The notes beneath the pieces were generated by a model. It did no database searches. It was not told the DNA's origin and saw nothing but the letters and a program-made list of their open reading frames with translations. From Microthrixaceae bacterium (GTDB lineage Bacteria > Actinomycetota > Acidimicrobiia > Acidimicrobiales > Microtrichaceae): DNA of 64,000 nt. The DNA is taken from positions 1-64,000 of the forward strand of contig JAIBBP010000242.1 of the NCBI GenBank assembly GCA_019694615.1, in the 5' to 3' direction. A program made the position numbers and the translations under genes. This document shows positions 33,793 through 42,269 of this stretch, piece by piece; position 1 is the first letter of the stretch; every line of letters starts with the position of its first letter.

Positions 33793-34695
33793 CTACGGCA
33801 GGCTCGAAATCACTTCGTCGAAGACCCGGAACAGGCCCGGACCCTGCTTGTCCTCGCGAGTGAGCACCCCGAGTCGCCGGCATCGAGTGAGGATCTCTCG
33901 TGCCTCCCGGCCCGGCCACGGTTTCGGAAGGAGCTCCGGTGGGAGCATCGGGTCCAGCTCGAAGCATCGGTTGAAGCGGATGGCGATGTGCAACGCCCCC
34001 GGCAGAAAGTCGGCTTCCGACAGCTTCTCGCCGCGCCGCCGCATGGCGTCGAGATCATCAGGAACGTCTCGATAGGTTTCGATGAAGTCCTGATACCTCC
34101 GGGCGATCGCGTCGAGCGGCCAGAGCGCGGCGGCGATTCCCCGGGGGTCGCTCGTTCCCCCGACGGCGAGGTCGTCGGTCGTGGCCGTGGTCACGTGGTC
34201 TGCGATTCCGAGACGCTCGACCTCCGCTGCGACCTCGAAGTCCCACCGATGCGGCGATGCGTAGAGCCCGTTGTGCACGGGCGCCGCTCCGAGCGCGAGC
34301 AGGCGGTCCCGAAAGTCGTCGCGGGCAGCTCGCTTGGACTCGGGGATTGCGAACGCCACGAGGCGCCACGTGCGATCCCAGCCGCGTCCGGCCGCGTCCT
34401 GGGCGTATGCGAGGACGTGGCGGGCCATCATCGACGACAGTGCCGCCGAACCCGCGGGCGTGGCGCGAAGGATCGAGTCACGCCCGTCACCGTCGCGGGT
34501 GAACAGCCCTTCGGAGACGAGGCGGCGAAGACAGGACCGGACCTGGTCGGTCGTGAGTCCGCATGCCTCGGTGACCGGCCACAGTTCGCTCGACACGATG
34601 TCGCCGTTGCGGTGTGCGAGGCCGAGGACGAGCAACCGGGTGGGTACTGACGTGTCGTCCAGTCCGGTCGAACCCGCCACGGTCGTTTCTGTCAC
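33793..34695 (-). CDS. PaaX-like transcriptional regulator
   Basis: A 300-residue regulator. An N-terminal winged helix-turn-helix (about 17-80) is followed by the PaaX central region (WRLVAFAIPESKRAARDDFRDRLLALGAAPVHNGLYASP, in spaced form) and the PaaX C-terminal domain (about 215-290). PaaX proteins repress phenylacetate or related catabolic genes and respond to acyl-CoA thioesters. No such pathway is in the window. GTG 34695 is fixed by a TAAGGT box 6 bp upstream. It may control itself and the DUF2505 gene. Confidence 0.85.
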   Translation of the reverse strand: MTETTVAGSTGLDDTSVPTRLLVLGLAHRNGDIVSSELWPVTEACGLTTDQVRSCLRRLVSEGLFTRDGDGRDSILRATPAGSAALSSMMARHVLAYAQDAAGRGWDRTWRLVAFAIPESKRAARDDFRDRLLALGAAPVHNGLYASPHRWDFEVAAEVERLGIADHVTTATTDDLAVGGTSDPRGIAAALWPLDAIARRYQDFIETYRDVPDDLDAMRRRGEKLSEADFLPGALHIAIRFNRCFELDPMLPPELLPKPWPGREAREILTRCRRLGVLTREDKQGPGLFRVFDEVISSLP

Positions 34696-34701
34696 GACGT
34701 C

Positions 34702-34707
34702 ACCTTA
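34702..34707 (-). promoter_or_regulatory. -10 box of the PaaX-like gene
   Basis: TAAGGT on the minus strand, 6 bp before GTG 34695. Confidence 0.55.
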
Positions 34708-34728
34708 GCGTCGGATCGGGGTCGCCCG

Positions 34729-35433
34729 TCAGGACAGATGGAGCCCGCATTCTGTCTTGTCCTTGCCTGCCCAGCGACCGGAGCGGGGATCCTCGCCGTC
34801 GGCGACCGGTTTGGTGCACGGCCAGCACCCGATCGACGGGTAGCCCTGGTCGAGCAGCGGGTTGTGGGGGATGTCGTGGTCGGCCAGGTACCCGTCGCAG
34901 TCGAGTTGGGTCCAGTTCGCGATCGGGTTCACCTTGATGAGCCCACGAGGGTCGCGCCCAACGATCGGGGCGCCGGCGCGAGACGGCGCCTCGTCGCGGC
35001 GGAGGCCGGACATCCACGCCGCCTTGCCGTTGAGGGCACGGTCGAGTTGGCCGACTTTGACCGCGGAACAGCAGTTCTCCGGATCGGCTATCCAGAGCTC
35101 CTCTGCGTGCGGCGCGACCGTCATCATGCGGAGGTTCAAGCCGTAGTGGCGGCGGATTCGCTCGACCGTTTCGAGTGTCTCGGGGAAGTGGTAGCCCGTA
35201 TCGATGAAGACGACTTCGATTGCAGGGTCGACCTTCGTCGCGATGTCGATGACCAGTGCGTCGGCCATCGATGCGGCCAGCGACAGGTACGGACCGAACG
35301 AGTCCACCGCCCACTGGATGATCTTGGACGCGGACAGTCGCTCGAAGTCGGAGTTGAGATCCGCGAGTTCCTCGTCGGTGAACTCGGCGGGGGTGAAGCG
35401 GGCTGCCGGAAGGGACAGCGATGTCTCCGGCAT
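34729..35433 (-). CDS. cysH: assimilatory adenylyl-sulfate reductase
   Basis: A 234-residue reductase forming sulfite from activated sulfate. It carries the Fe-S form of the signature: C121-C122 and C203-x2-C206, plus the redox-active C229 in ECGLHLS. This pattern marks APS reductases rather than PAPS reductases. FIDTGYHFPET and WMSGLRRDE are also present. Start ATG 35433 overlaps the sulfite reductase stop, so the two steps to sulfide are encoded together. Sulfate activation genes (cysD, cysN or sat) are not in the window. Confidence 0.93.
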   Translation of the reverse strand: MPETSLSLPAARFTPAEFTDEELADLNSDFERLSASKIIQWAVDSFGPYLSLAASMADALVIDIATKVDPAIEVVFIDTGYHFPETLETVERIRRHYGLNLRMMTVAPHAEELWIADPENCCSAVKVGQLDRALNGKAAWMSGLRRDEAPSRAGAPIVGRDPRGLIKVNPIANWTQLDCDGYLADHDIPHNPLLDQGYPSIGCWPCTKPVADGEDPRSGRWAGKDKTECGLHLS

Positions 35434-37262
35434 CAGACAGCGCACTCCGAGTCGCCGATCTCGACCTCGAACGGGCCGGTCTCGTCGTAGTCGACGTAAA
35501 AGTCGGGACGCTCCTCGGGGGTGGGGAACTCGTCGAGGTCCTTGAGGGTGGCGGCAATGGCCTTGGTGCCGCCGGCCCGCTCGATCCACGACCGGAAGGT
35601 CTCGCCGGCCTGTCGTTCGTCATTGAATCGGCCGACGACACGCACGACTGCCTGGGGCGCAGCCTTGGCCGGCAGGCGGAGCGCCTTCTCGCCGAAGTGG
35701 ATCTTCTCCTGCCCGACGTAGCCGCCCAACAGCATCTGGTAGCCGGGAGCCGCCTTGCCGTGAGCGCGGCGCTCGGCACCGAAGAACCCGATGTCGGACA
35801 CGTGGTGCTGACCGCACGAGTTGGTGCAACCGGAGATGTTGGTGCGGATGCCACCGACTTCGCCGAGGCCAGCCTCCTCCAAGGCGACGCCGATGGCATC
35901 GGCGAGGCCGCGGGACTGGGTGACGGCGATGTTGCAGGTGTCTGCGCCCGGGCAGGCCACGACGTCGCGGCTCAGCTCAGCGCCCGCTTCAGCCATCCCG
36001 ATCGCGCTCAGACGCTCAAAAAGCAACGGCAGTTGCTCCTCGGTGAGGTCCCGGAACACGAGGTTCTGGCGGTTGGTGATCCTGACGTCGGCATCGAACT
36101 CGCGGGTGATGGACGCGAGCCCGCGGAACTGCTCCGAGGTGACGTCGCCGAGGCGGGACCACGCATGCGCAGACACGGTGCCGTTTGCTGTGCCCCGGAC
36201 AACGTTGGCCTGTTCCCACCGGTCGTAGGACTTGGTGGAGCGGAGCGCGACCGGTGTGCCCTGGCCCATGACCGTCGGCGCCACGGAAGCGGAGACCCCT
36301 GCCGGCGCATCGCCCCAGGCCTCGACCACGTCGGGAATGCCGCCAGGCCACGATGACGAGCCGGGGAGGAGGCGCCGCGACGTGAGGATGCGCTCCTGTA
36401 CCTCCTCCCAACCGAGTTCCTGGATCACCCATTTCAGGCGGGCGCGAAGCTTGTTCTTGCGCTTGCCGGTCTGTTCGAAGATGCGGAGGATCGCCTCGAG
36501 TGTCGGCAGGAGTTCCTCACGCGGGGTGAACTCCTCGAGGGCGAGTGCCGCGTGGGGGTTCGCCCCGAGGCCTCCGCCCACGAACACCCGGAAGCCAGCC
36601 TCGGTCGTGCCGTCCTCGAGCGTGCGGGTCACCGCGACGACGCCGGCGTCGTTGAACATCGCCTGGCCGCAGTCGGTCTCGCACCCGCTGAAGTTGATCT
36701 TGAACTTGCGCGGGAGTCGTTGGGCGAACGGGTGGTGGAGAAAGTGGCGATAGGCCGCTTCGGCCCACGCGGTGATGTCGAGCTTCTCGTACGGGCACGC
36801 TCCGGCGAGGTGGCAACCCTGCACGTTGCGGACGGTGTCCCCGCACGCCTCCCTGGTGGTGAGACCGAGGGTCGCGAACTCGCGGAGGAGATCAGGCACC
36901 CGGGTGAGCTCGACGTAGTGGAACTGGAAGTTCTGACGCGTGGTGATGTGACCCCAGCCGCGGGAGTACTCGTCCGCGACCCTTGCGAACAGGTCGAGCT
37001 GGTCGGCGTTGAGCCGGCCGTACGGCGCCTTGACCCGCACCATCTGGTTGGTGCCGCCCTGGCGCTGGCCATAGATGCCGTTGTTGAGGCGGAACACGCG
37101 GAACGTGTCGTCCTCGATCTCGCCCGCGAGGTGCAGGGCGAGCATCTTCTCGAACTTCTCGATGTCCCTGGCGATGTCGGCCGCGATGTTGGCCGGGATG
37201 GTGAAGTCGCGGCCCGACTGGGCCCGTTTCGCGAGGTCGGGATCGATCTCGATGGTGGTCAC
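35433..37262 (-). CDS. sir: ferredoxin-dependent sulfite reductase (nitrite/sulfite reductase family)
   Basis: 609 residues in the two-repeat sulfite/nitrite reductase fold. The 4Fe-4S/siroheme ligands are C437, C443, C479 and C483 (C-x5-C and C-x3-C), the spacing of E. coli SiR. GTG 37262 is chosen: it has GGAGG 7 bp upstream, and an earlier in-frame ATG would bury that site. Cotranscription with cysH indicates sulfite as substrate rather than nitrite. The mycobacterial-type enzyme has a Tyr-Cys crosslink; this was not checked. Confidence 0.92.
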   Translation of the reverse strand: MTTIEIDPDLAKRAQSGRDFTIPANIAADIARDIEKFEKMLALHLAGEIEDDTFRVFRLNNGIYGQRQGGTNQMVRVKAPYGRLNADQLDLFARVADEYSRGWGHITTRQNFQFHYVELTRVPDLLREFATLGLTTREACGDTVRNVQGCHLAGACPYEKLDITAWAEAAYRHFLHHPFAQRLPRKFKINFSGCETDCGQAMFNDAGVVAVTRTLEDGTTEAGFRVFVGGGLGANPHAALALEEFTPREELLPTLEAILRIFEQTGKRKNKLRARLKWVIQELGWEEVQERILTSRRLLPGSSSWPGGIPDVVEAWGDAPAGVSASVAPTVMGQGTPVALRSTKSYDRWEQANVVRGTANGTVSAHAWSRLGDVTSEQFRGLASITREFDADVRITNRQNLVFRDLTEEQLPLLFERLSAIGMAEAGAELSRDVVACPGADTCNIAVTQSRGLADAIGVALEEAGLGEVGGIRTNISGCTNSCGQHHVSDIGFFGAERRAHGKAAPGYQMLLGGYVGQEKIHFGEKALRLPAKAAPQAVVRVVGRFNDERQAGETFRSWIERAGGTKAIAATLKDLDEFPTPEERPDFYVDYDETGPFEVEIGDSECAV

Positions 37263-37389
37263 AGGTATGCCTCCGAGCGCTGCGTTCCCCGAGTATCCCA
37301 ATTCCCGACCATTCAGGTCAACATTCGTTCTCGATGGCCTCGGCAGGTTCGCTTGCTGCGCTCACTTCTTACGCTGCGGTACCTCGGCG

Positions 37390-38736
37390 CTAGCCCGCTC
37401 GCAGGAGTTCGGATACCTCGAAGGCCAGGTCGAGCGACTGGCGCCCGTTGAGTCGTGGATCGCAGATCGTCTCGTAGCGCAACCCGAGATCGGAGTCGCC
37501 CAGCTGCTCGGCGCCACCCAGGCACTCGGTCACGTCGTCGCTCGTGAGCTCCACGTGTACACCGCCCGGCCAGGTGCCGACGCCGTGATGGGCTTCGAAG
37601 AAGCCACGGATCTCATCGAGGATCGCATCGAAGTGGCGTGTCTTGCGGCCGCTTTGTGAGGTGAAGGTGTTGCCGTGCATCGGGTCGCACGCCCACACCA
37701 CTGAATGGCCAGCTTCGCTGACGGCCCGGAGTACGCCGGGGAGGTGGTCACGAACCTTGTCTGCACCCATGCGGCTGATGAGGGTGAGCCGGCCGGGAAC
37801 GAGGTCGGGGTTCAGTGCGTCGCACAGCGCGACGACCTCGTCGGGCGACACCGTCGGGCCTATCTTGCAGCCGATCGGGTTGTTGATGCCGCGGAAGAAC
37901 TCGACGTGGGCACCGTCGAGACGACGAGTGCGCTCGCCGATCCAAACCATGTGAGCCGAGCAGTCGTACCAATCGCCGGTGAGGGAGTCCTGGCGAGTGA
38001 GGGCTTCCTCATAGCCCAGAACCAGTGCCTCGTGGCTGGTGTAGACGTCGACTTCGTGAAGGTGGGGAACCGACGTCGTGTCGATCCCGCACGCGGCCAT
38101 GAAGCGAAGGGCTCGGTCGATGTCGTTGGCGAGCGCCTCGTACCGCGCGCCCTCAGGGCTTGCCGTGACGAACTCCTGGTTCCACGCATGTACCCGGTTC
38201 AGGTCCGCGAATCCGCCTTTGGTGAACGCCCGCAGCAGGTTCAACGTCGACGCCGACTGGTGGTACGCGGCGATGAGTCGCTGGGGATCCGGCGTGCGTG
38301 CCTCGGCGGTCGGCGCGGGGTCGTTGATGATGTGGCCGCGGAACGATGGAAGCTCCAAGTCGCCGACGGTCTCGGTGGGCGACGAGCGAGGTTTGGCGAA
38401 CTGGCCGGCGATGCGGCCGACCTTCACGACCGGCACACCGGCGGAGTACGTCAGCACCACCGCCATCTGGAGGATGAGCTTGAGGCGCTCGCGAATCGAC
38501 GTCGCGTTGAAGGCCTCGAACGACTCAGCGCAGTCGCCGGCCTGTAGGAGGAACGCCTCCCCGTTGGCGACCCGCCCGAGGTCTGCGAGGAGGTTGCGGC
38601 TCTCGCCGGCGAAAACGAGGGGCGGATACCCGGCCAACACCTTGAGCACAGCCTCGGTAGCCGCGGGGTCGGGCCACGTCGGTTGTTGATCGGCGGGGAG
38701 GTTGGCCCAGCTCGACGGGTTCCAGAGTTCTGCCAT
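37390..38736 (-). CDS. aroG: DAHP synthase, class II
   Basis: A 448-residue plant/actinobacterial-type 3-deoxy-7-phosphoheptulonate synthase, first step of the shikimate pathway. Motifs include QAGDCAE with a metal-binding Cys, CKIGPTV, RMGADKVRDHLP and WACDPMHGNT. It starts at ATG 38736 (MAELWNPSSWANLPA, typical); an upstream in-frame start would add 13 residues. The upstream GAGAAT could be its -10 box. It lies between the sigma factor gene and sir, all on the minus strand. A palindrome separates it from the sigma gene. Confidence 0.95.
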   Translation of the reverse strand: MAELWNPSSWANLPADQQPTWPDPAATEAVLKVLAGYPPLVFAGESRNLLADLGRVANGEAFLLQAGDCAESFEAFNATSIRERLKLILQMAVVLTYSAGVPVVKVGRIAGQFAKPRSSPTETVGDLELPSFRGHIINDPAPTAEARTPDPQRLIAAYHQSASTLNLLRAFTKGGFADLNRVHAWNQEFVTASPEGARYEALANDIDRALRFMAACGIDTTSVPHLHEVDVYTSHEALVLGYEEALTRQDSLTGDWYDCSAHMVWIGERTRRLDGAHVEFFRGINNPIGCKIGPTVSPDEVVALCDALNPDLVPGRLTLISRMGADKVRDHLPGVLRAVSEAGHSVVWACDPMHGNTFTSQSGRKTRHFDAILDEIRGFFEAHHGVGTWPGGVHVELTSDDVTECLGGAEQLGDSDLGLRYETICDPRLNGRQSLDLAFEVSELLRAG

Positions 38737-38794
38737 AGGCGGACATTCTCGCGTCCCCGGACGCGGTGGCCCCAACCGATTCGGCCCGCCACCT

Positions 38795-38844
38795 GTTCTG
38801 TGATGCGAGGCCGCCCCTGGAGGGGCGGCCTCGCATCACAGAAC
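38795..38844. repeat. 24-bp perfect palindrome with TGTGATGCGAG arm
   Basis: The left arm GTTCTGTGATGCGAGG continues into CCGCCCCT. After two bases (GG) the exact complement follows. It sits between the sigma factor gene and aroG. The TGTGATGCGAG core equals that of 18532-18585, and GTTCTGT also begins the long palindrome at 30765. Flanking CCCAA (38771) and TTGGG (38849) echo the outer arm of that element. Confidence 0.75.
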
Positions 38845-38857
38845 GGGCTTGGGGAGC

Positions 38858-39688
38858 TTACGCGGCGTCGATGGTGGCGAGCGCTGTCTCTCGCACGGAG
38901 TTGACCGCACGCTTCACCAAGCGTCGGGCGGCCTCCGCTGTGACTCCGAGCTCCTCGCCGACCTCCCGATAGCTCCGGCGACACCCGTCGGCGAGCCCGA
39001 ATCGCTGCTCAACCGCGGACCGGGCGCGTGCGTCGAGGCAGGACAGGACCTGATCCAGCAGCTCGTCGTCGACACGGGCCATGAACTCGGCCTCGGGGCC
39101 GGGAGCGCTGTCGGCGAGCAGATCGACCAACTCGTTCGACTCGTCGTGGCCGACCGACCGGTCGAGCGAGGTCGGCGTCGACAGACGGTGGAGGAGGGCG
39201 TTCTCGCTGTCCAGCTCGTCGCCGTCACCCGACACCGCGCGGAGCGCGGCGCGAAGTGAGGCTGACCGGTCGCCGGGAAGGCGAATGAGGCTGGCCTTCT
39301 GATCGAGGGCTCGGCCGATCGACTGGCGAATCCAGAACGTGGCGTAGGTCGAGAACTTGAAACCCTTCCGCCAGTCGAACTTGTCGACGGCGTGCTCCAA
39401 CCCGAGGTTGCCCTCCTGGATGAGGTCGAGGAGCTCCATGCCTGATGGAAGCGGGTAGCGGCGTGCGACACTGACGACGAGTCGCAGGTTGGCCCTGATG
39501 AACCGGTCCTTGGCGGCGTTGGCGGCGGCGATCTTCCGATTGATCTCCGCACCGCGCTCGCCGGCCTCCTTGCGGGCCCGGGCGTCGGCTCCGGCCTCGA
39601 TGGCCTTCGAGAGTTCGATCTCCTCCTGAGCGGTCAGGAGCGGGACCTTTCCGATCTCGTTGAGGTACACACCGACTGAATCGCTCAT
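38858..39688 (-). CDS. sigma-70 family RNA polymerase sigma factor (group 2/3-like)
   Basis: A 276-residue sigma factor. Region 1.2 is DSVGVYLNEIGKVPLLTAQEE in spaced form (about 3-25). Region 2 contains RANLRLVVSVARRYPLPSG, DLIQEGNLGLEHAVDKFDW and FSTYATFWIRQSIGRAL. Region 4 has LDARARSAVEQRFGL and a helix-turn-helix SYREVGEELGVTAEAARRL. The linker between regions 2 and 4 is about 20-25 residues shorter than in primary sigma factors, and the usual region 3 helices are not obvious. ATG 39688 follows AGGTGAGAAA, a good ribosome site. It resembles a primary-like alternative sigma. Its promoter class is unknown. Confidence 0.85.
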   Translation of the reverse strand: MSDSVGVYLNEIGKVPLLTAQEEIELSKAIEAGADARARKEAGERGAEINRKIAAANAAKDRFIRANLRLVVSVARRYPLPSGMELLDLIQEGNLGLEHAVDKFDWRKGFKFSTYATFWIRQSIGRALDQKASLIRLPGDRSASLRAALRAVSGDGDELDSENALLHRLSTPTSLDRSVGHDESNELVDLLADSAPGPEAEFMARVDDELLDQVLSCLDARARSAVEQRFGLADGCRRSYREVGEELGVTAEAARRLVKRAVNSVRETALATIDAA

Positions 39689-39896
39689 TTTCTCACCTGC
39701 GCTGCTGGCGCCTTGCTTCCTGCTCGTGGGCTGAGGAATTTCCGGAACACAGGGTGGAAATCGCACCGAGTGCCCCTACGCTTGATTTCGAGACCGGCAC
39801 GCTGGGTGTGTCTCTGAGTACCTATCGGCAGGTGTTCGACAAGGTTGAGCGGTGATCCGCGTTCAATCTGAAGTTTTTTGGGCCGAACGACCCACC

Positions 39897-39902
39897 TACG
39901 AT
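39897..39902 (+). promoter_or_regulatory. -10 box of nadD (leaderless type)
   Basis: TACGAT, 8 bp, then ATG 39911. The remaining 39689-39896 stretch between the divergent sigma and nadD genes shows no other feature I could support. Confidence 0.55.
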
Positions 39903-39910
39903 TGGTGGTC

Positions 39911-40501
39911 ATGGGTCAGCGCATCGCTGTCTTCGGGGGGACGTTCGACCCACCTCACATCGGCCACCTGGTCGTTGCCAGCGAGGTCCGTCACCGTTGC
40001 GGCTTCGACGCGGTGCTCCTCATGGTCGCCAACGACCCGTGGCAGAAGCGCTCGACGAGGCTGATCACACCTGCCGCGGATCGACTCGCCATGGTCGAAG
40101 CGGCGGTCGATGGGCACGACGGATTGGTTGCTTCCGCCATGGAGATCGGTCGGGGTGGGCCGACTTACACGATCGATACGGTCGAGGAGTTGTTGGCCGC
40201 TGACCCCAGCGGCTCCGTCTCGCTGGTGATGGGTGCGGATGCGGTCGCGGGTCTTCCGACGTGGCATCGGTCCGACGAGCTTCGCGACACGGTTGACGTC
40301 GTCGCCGTGTCCAGGCCCAGCCACCCTCCGATCGCGCAGCTCCCGCGGTGGAGGGTGACGGTTGTCGATGTTCCCGCGATTGACGTGTCCAGCACCGACC
40401 TCCGCAATCGCTGTTCCGCGGGCATCCCGATTGACTTCCTGGTCCCCGACGTCGTGCGATCCGAGATCCTGGGCCGTGGCCTCTATGGTGTTCGCCGATG
40501 A
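39911..40501 (+). CDS. nadD: nicotinate-nucleotide adenylyltransferase
   Basis: A 196-residue NadD making deamido-NAD from nicotinate mononucleotide and ATP. The nucleotidyltransferase motif GGTFDPPHIGH covers 9-19 with both histidines. The C-terminal motif is DVSSTDLRNR. ATG 39911 is supported by the promoter box; an earlier in-frame start would include it. It overlaps the next gene by 4 bp. The nadD, LytR_C protein, rsfS order is common in actinobacteria. Confidence 0.95.
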   Translation: MGQRIAVFGGTFDPPHIGHLVVASEVRHRCGFDAVLLMVANDPWQKRSTRLITPAADRLAMVEAAVDGHDGLVASAMEIGRGGPTYTIDTVEELLAADPSGSVSLVMGADAVAGLPTWHRSDELRDTVDVVAVSRPSHPPIAQLPRWRVTVVDVPAIDVSSTDLRNRCSAGIPIDFLVPDVVRSEILGRGLYGVRR

Positions 40502-41859
40502 ACGGCACCGTCAGAGCCCGCGCTGATGGGTCACGAGGGTCTGCGCCCGAAGCCGACGATGGCCGAACCGCCAGGATTCGAGCGGCTCAGCGCCGCCGCT
40601 GGGCCGTCCGAGGTTTCAGCGTGACGACCGTCGTCGCGCTCGCGGGCGTGAGTTGGCTCGGCTACCAGGGATACGACGCGAGTCTCAAGGTCCGTGGCGG
40701 CGCCACTGCGGAGGTCATCACCGACCCGAGCGCGCCCGGTTACATCGCGGCCGTCGACGCGTCGCCCGTCCACCTCGTCGCGTTGACCGATTCCGACGAT
40801 GAGTTGAGTGCTGTGCTGCTGTTCGTTCCGGACCCGTCGGGTGGAGGAACGATCGTGTGGTCACTCGGGGAACTGGTTGTCGAGCGGGCGGCGATCGGGG
40901 AGTCCTCCGACGACGTGGCCGCCGAGCCCGAGCCCGAGGACGGGACCGACACGACCGCTGTCCCGGAGACCTCTGCTCCTCCGGCGGGCGAGAAGATCTC
41001 ACTGGCCACGCTCTATGCCGACGAGGGCCTCGCCGCGATGCGGGCTGAATACGAACGGGTGCTCGGATTCGGGGCGACTGACGCCATCACTGCCGATCCA
41101 GCGGCCATCGCCACAGCGGCCGGACCGCTCGGCCAGATCGCGATCCGTAACCCCGACCCGATCTCGGTCGAGGTCAAGGGGAAGCGGTCGGTGAAGTACA
41201 AAGCCGGCGAGCTGGCGCTCGAACCCGACGAGGTGGGGGAGTTCGTGACGACCAGAGGCGCTGGCGAACAGCCGGTGAACCGTGGGGCTCGAACCGAAAT
41301 CGTCCTCGACGCTCTGATCGAGCGTCTGGCGGGCCGGTCCGAACCGGCCGGGGGATCGAGTTCGACGAGCGCGTCCACCAACCCAGCCGCGTCCGGCTCC
41401 GGTAGCGAAGGGGTTGACTTCGCTTCGGTTCTCACCGTGATGGGGAGTGCGGGGACCGACTTCGTCGAGCTCCCGACCGAACGACAGTCGTTCAAGGGGT
41501 CGTACTTGTATTCACCAGATGCCGCCGGTGTCGCCGCTGCGCTGGAGGGTGTCGTGCGGTTCCCCGTCAGCGCTTTCCCGGGCCAACGCCCCCGCGTCCG
41601 CGTGCTCAACGGGACGACCGAGAACACCAGAGCGGGTGAGCTAGCACCCGATCTTGCCCGTGCGGGAGGGGAGGTTCTGCTGGTCGGCAACTCCAACCCG
41701 CTCGATGTCGACACCAGCTCCGTCGTATATTCCGACGAGTCGTTCCAGCCGGTCGCCGACCGCATCGCCGAGATCGTGGGGGTGACCGCTGAGCGAACCG
41801 ACGAGATCTCCGACGCTGCCGACATCGACGTCGTGCTCGGCGCCGACTACTTCCGATGA
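40498..41859 (+). CDS. LytR_C-domain membrane protein, possibly with a degenerate LCP domain
   Basis: A 453-residue bitopic protein. A basic cytosolic N-terminus (1-36) precedes one membrane helix at about 38-58. The extracytoplasmic part (about 75-285) can be read as a decayed LytR-CpsA-Psr domain: it has AVLLFVPDPSGGGTIVWSL, then ISLATLYADEGLAAMRAEYERVLGF in spaced form. The conserved Arg residues and the R-D of active LCP enzymes were not found. A Ser/Ala-rich linker leads to a clear LytR_C domain (PRVRVLNGTTENTRAG onwards, about 362-435). It is coupled to nadD and rsfS. An envelope role is likely; cell-wall ligase activity is doubtful. Confidence 0.75.
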   Translation: MNGTVRARADGSRGSAPEADDGRTARIRAAQRRRWAVRGFSVTTVVALAGVSWLGYQGYDASLKVRGGATAEVITDPSAPGYIAAVDASPVHLVALTDSDDELSAVLLFVPDPSGGGTIVWSLGELVVERAAIGESSDDVAAEPEPEDGTDTTAVPETSAPPAGEKISLATLYADEGLAAMRAEYERVLGFGATDAITADPAAIATAAGPLGQIAIRNPDPISVEVKGKRSVKYKAGELALEPDEVGEFVTTRGAGEQPVNRGARTEIVLDALIERLAGRSEPAGGSSSTSASTNPAASGSGSEGVDFASVLTVMGSAGTDFVELPTERQSFKGSYLYSPDAAGVAAALEGVVRFPVSAFPGQRPRVRVLNGTTENTRAGELAPDLARAGGEVLLVGNSNPLDVDTSSVVYSDESFQPVADRIAEIVGVTAERTDEISDAADIDVVLGADYFR

Positions 41860-42260
41860 GCGACGCCATGACGAACACCACCAACGGGTCCGACCTCGCC
41901 CGACAGATCGCGCTGGTTGCGGCCCGGGCCGCCGACGAGAAGCAGGCCGAGGGCGTTCTTGTGCTCGATGTCTCCGAGATCATCGCGATCTGCGACTACT
42001 TCGTCATCTGTTCGGCGCGTAACGCGCGGCTCGTCGCGGCGGTCGCCCAGGAGATCGAGGATCACGTCGCGATCGAGTTCGACCGGCGGCCAGCGGGCGT
42101 CGAGGGTCTCGACGATCGTCGGTGGGTGCTGGTCGACTTCGGTGACGTCGTCGTTCACGTCTTCGCCGAGGAGGAGCGCTCGTACTACCGCCTCGAACGG
42201 CTCTATGGCGACGCTCCGCGCATCGACTGGCAGGTCGGTCCCATCGGCGACACGGCCTGA
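41856..42260 (+). CDS. rsfS: ribosomal silencing factor RsfS
   Basis: A 134-residue RsfS/Iojap protein, which binds L14 on the 50S subunit and blocks 70S formation under starvation. It contains DYFVICSARNARLVAAVAQEIED and DFGDVVVHVFAEEERSYYRLERLYGDAP, both typical. It starts at ATG 41856 overlapping the previous gene; ATG 41868 is an alternative. The kinase gene follows after 9 bp. Confidence 0.95.
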   Translation: MSDAMTNTTNGSDLARQIALVAARAADEKQAEGVLVLDVSEIIAICDYFVICSARNARLVAAVAQEIEDHVAIEFDRRPAGVEGLDDRRWVLVDFGDVVVHVFAEEERSYYRLERLYGDAPRIDWQVGPIGDTA

Positions 42261-42269
42261 TCTCCGGCG

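Noticed and set aside
35433-37262. Ferredoxin-nitrite reductase as the product
   Set aside because: The gene overlaps cysH and no nitrate or nitrite genes are near; sulfite is the more likely substrate.
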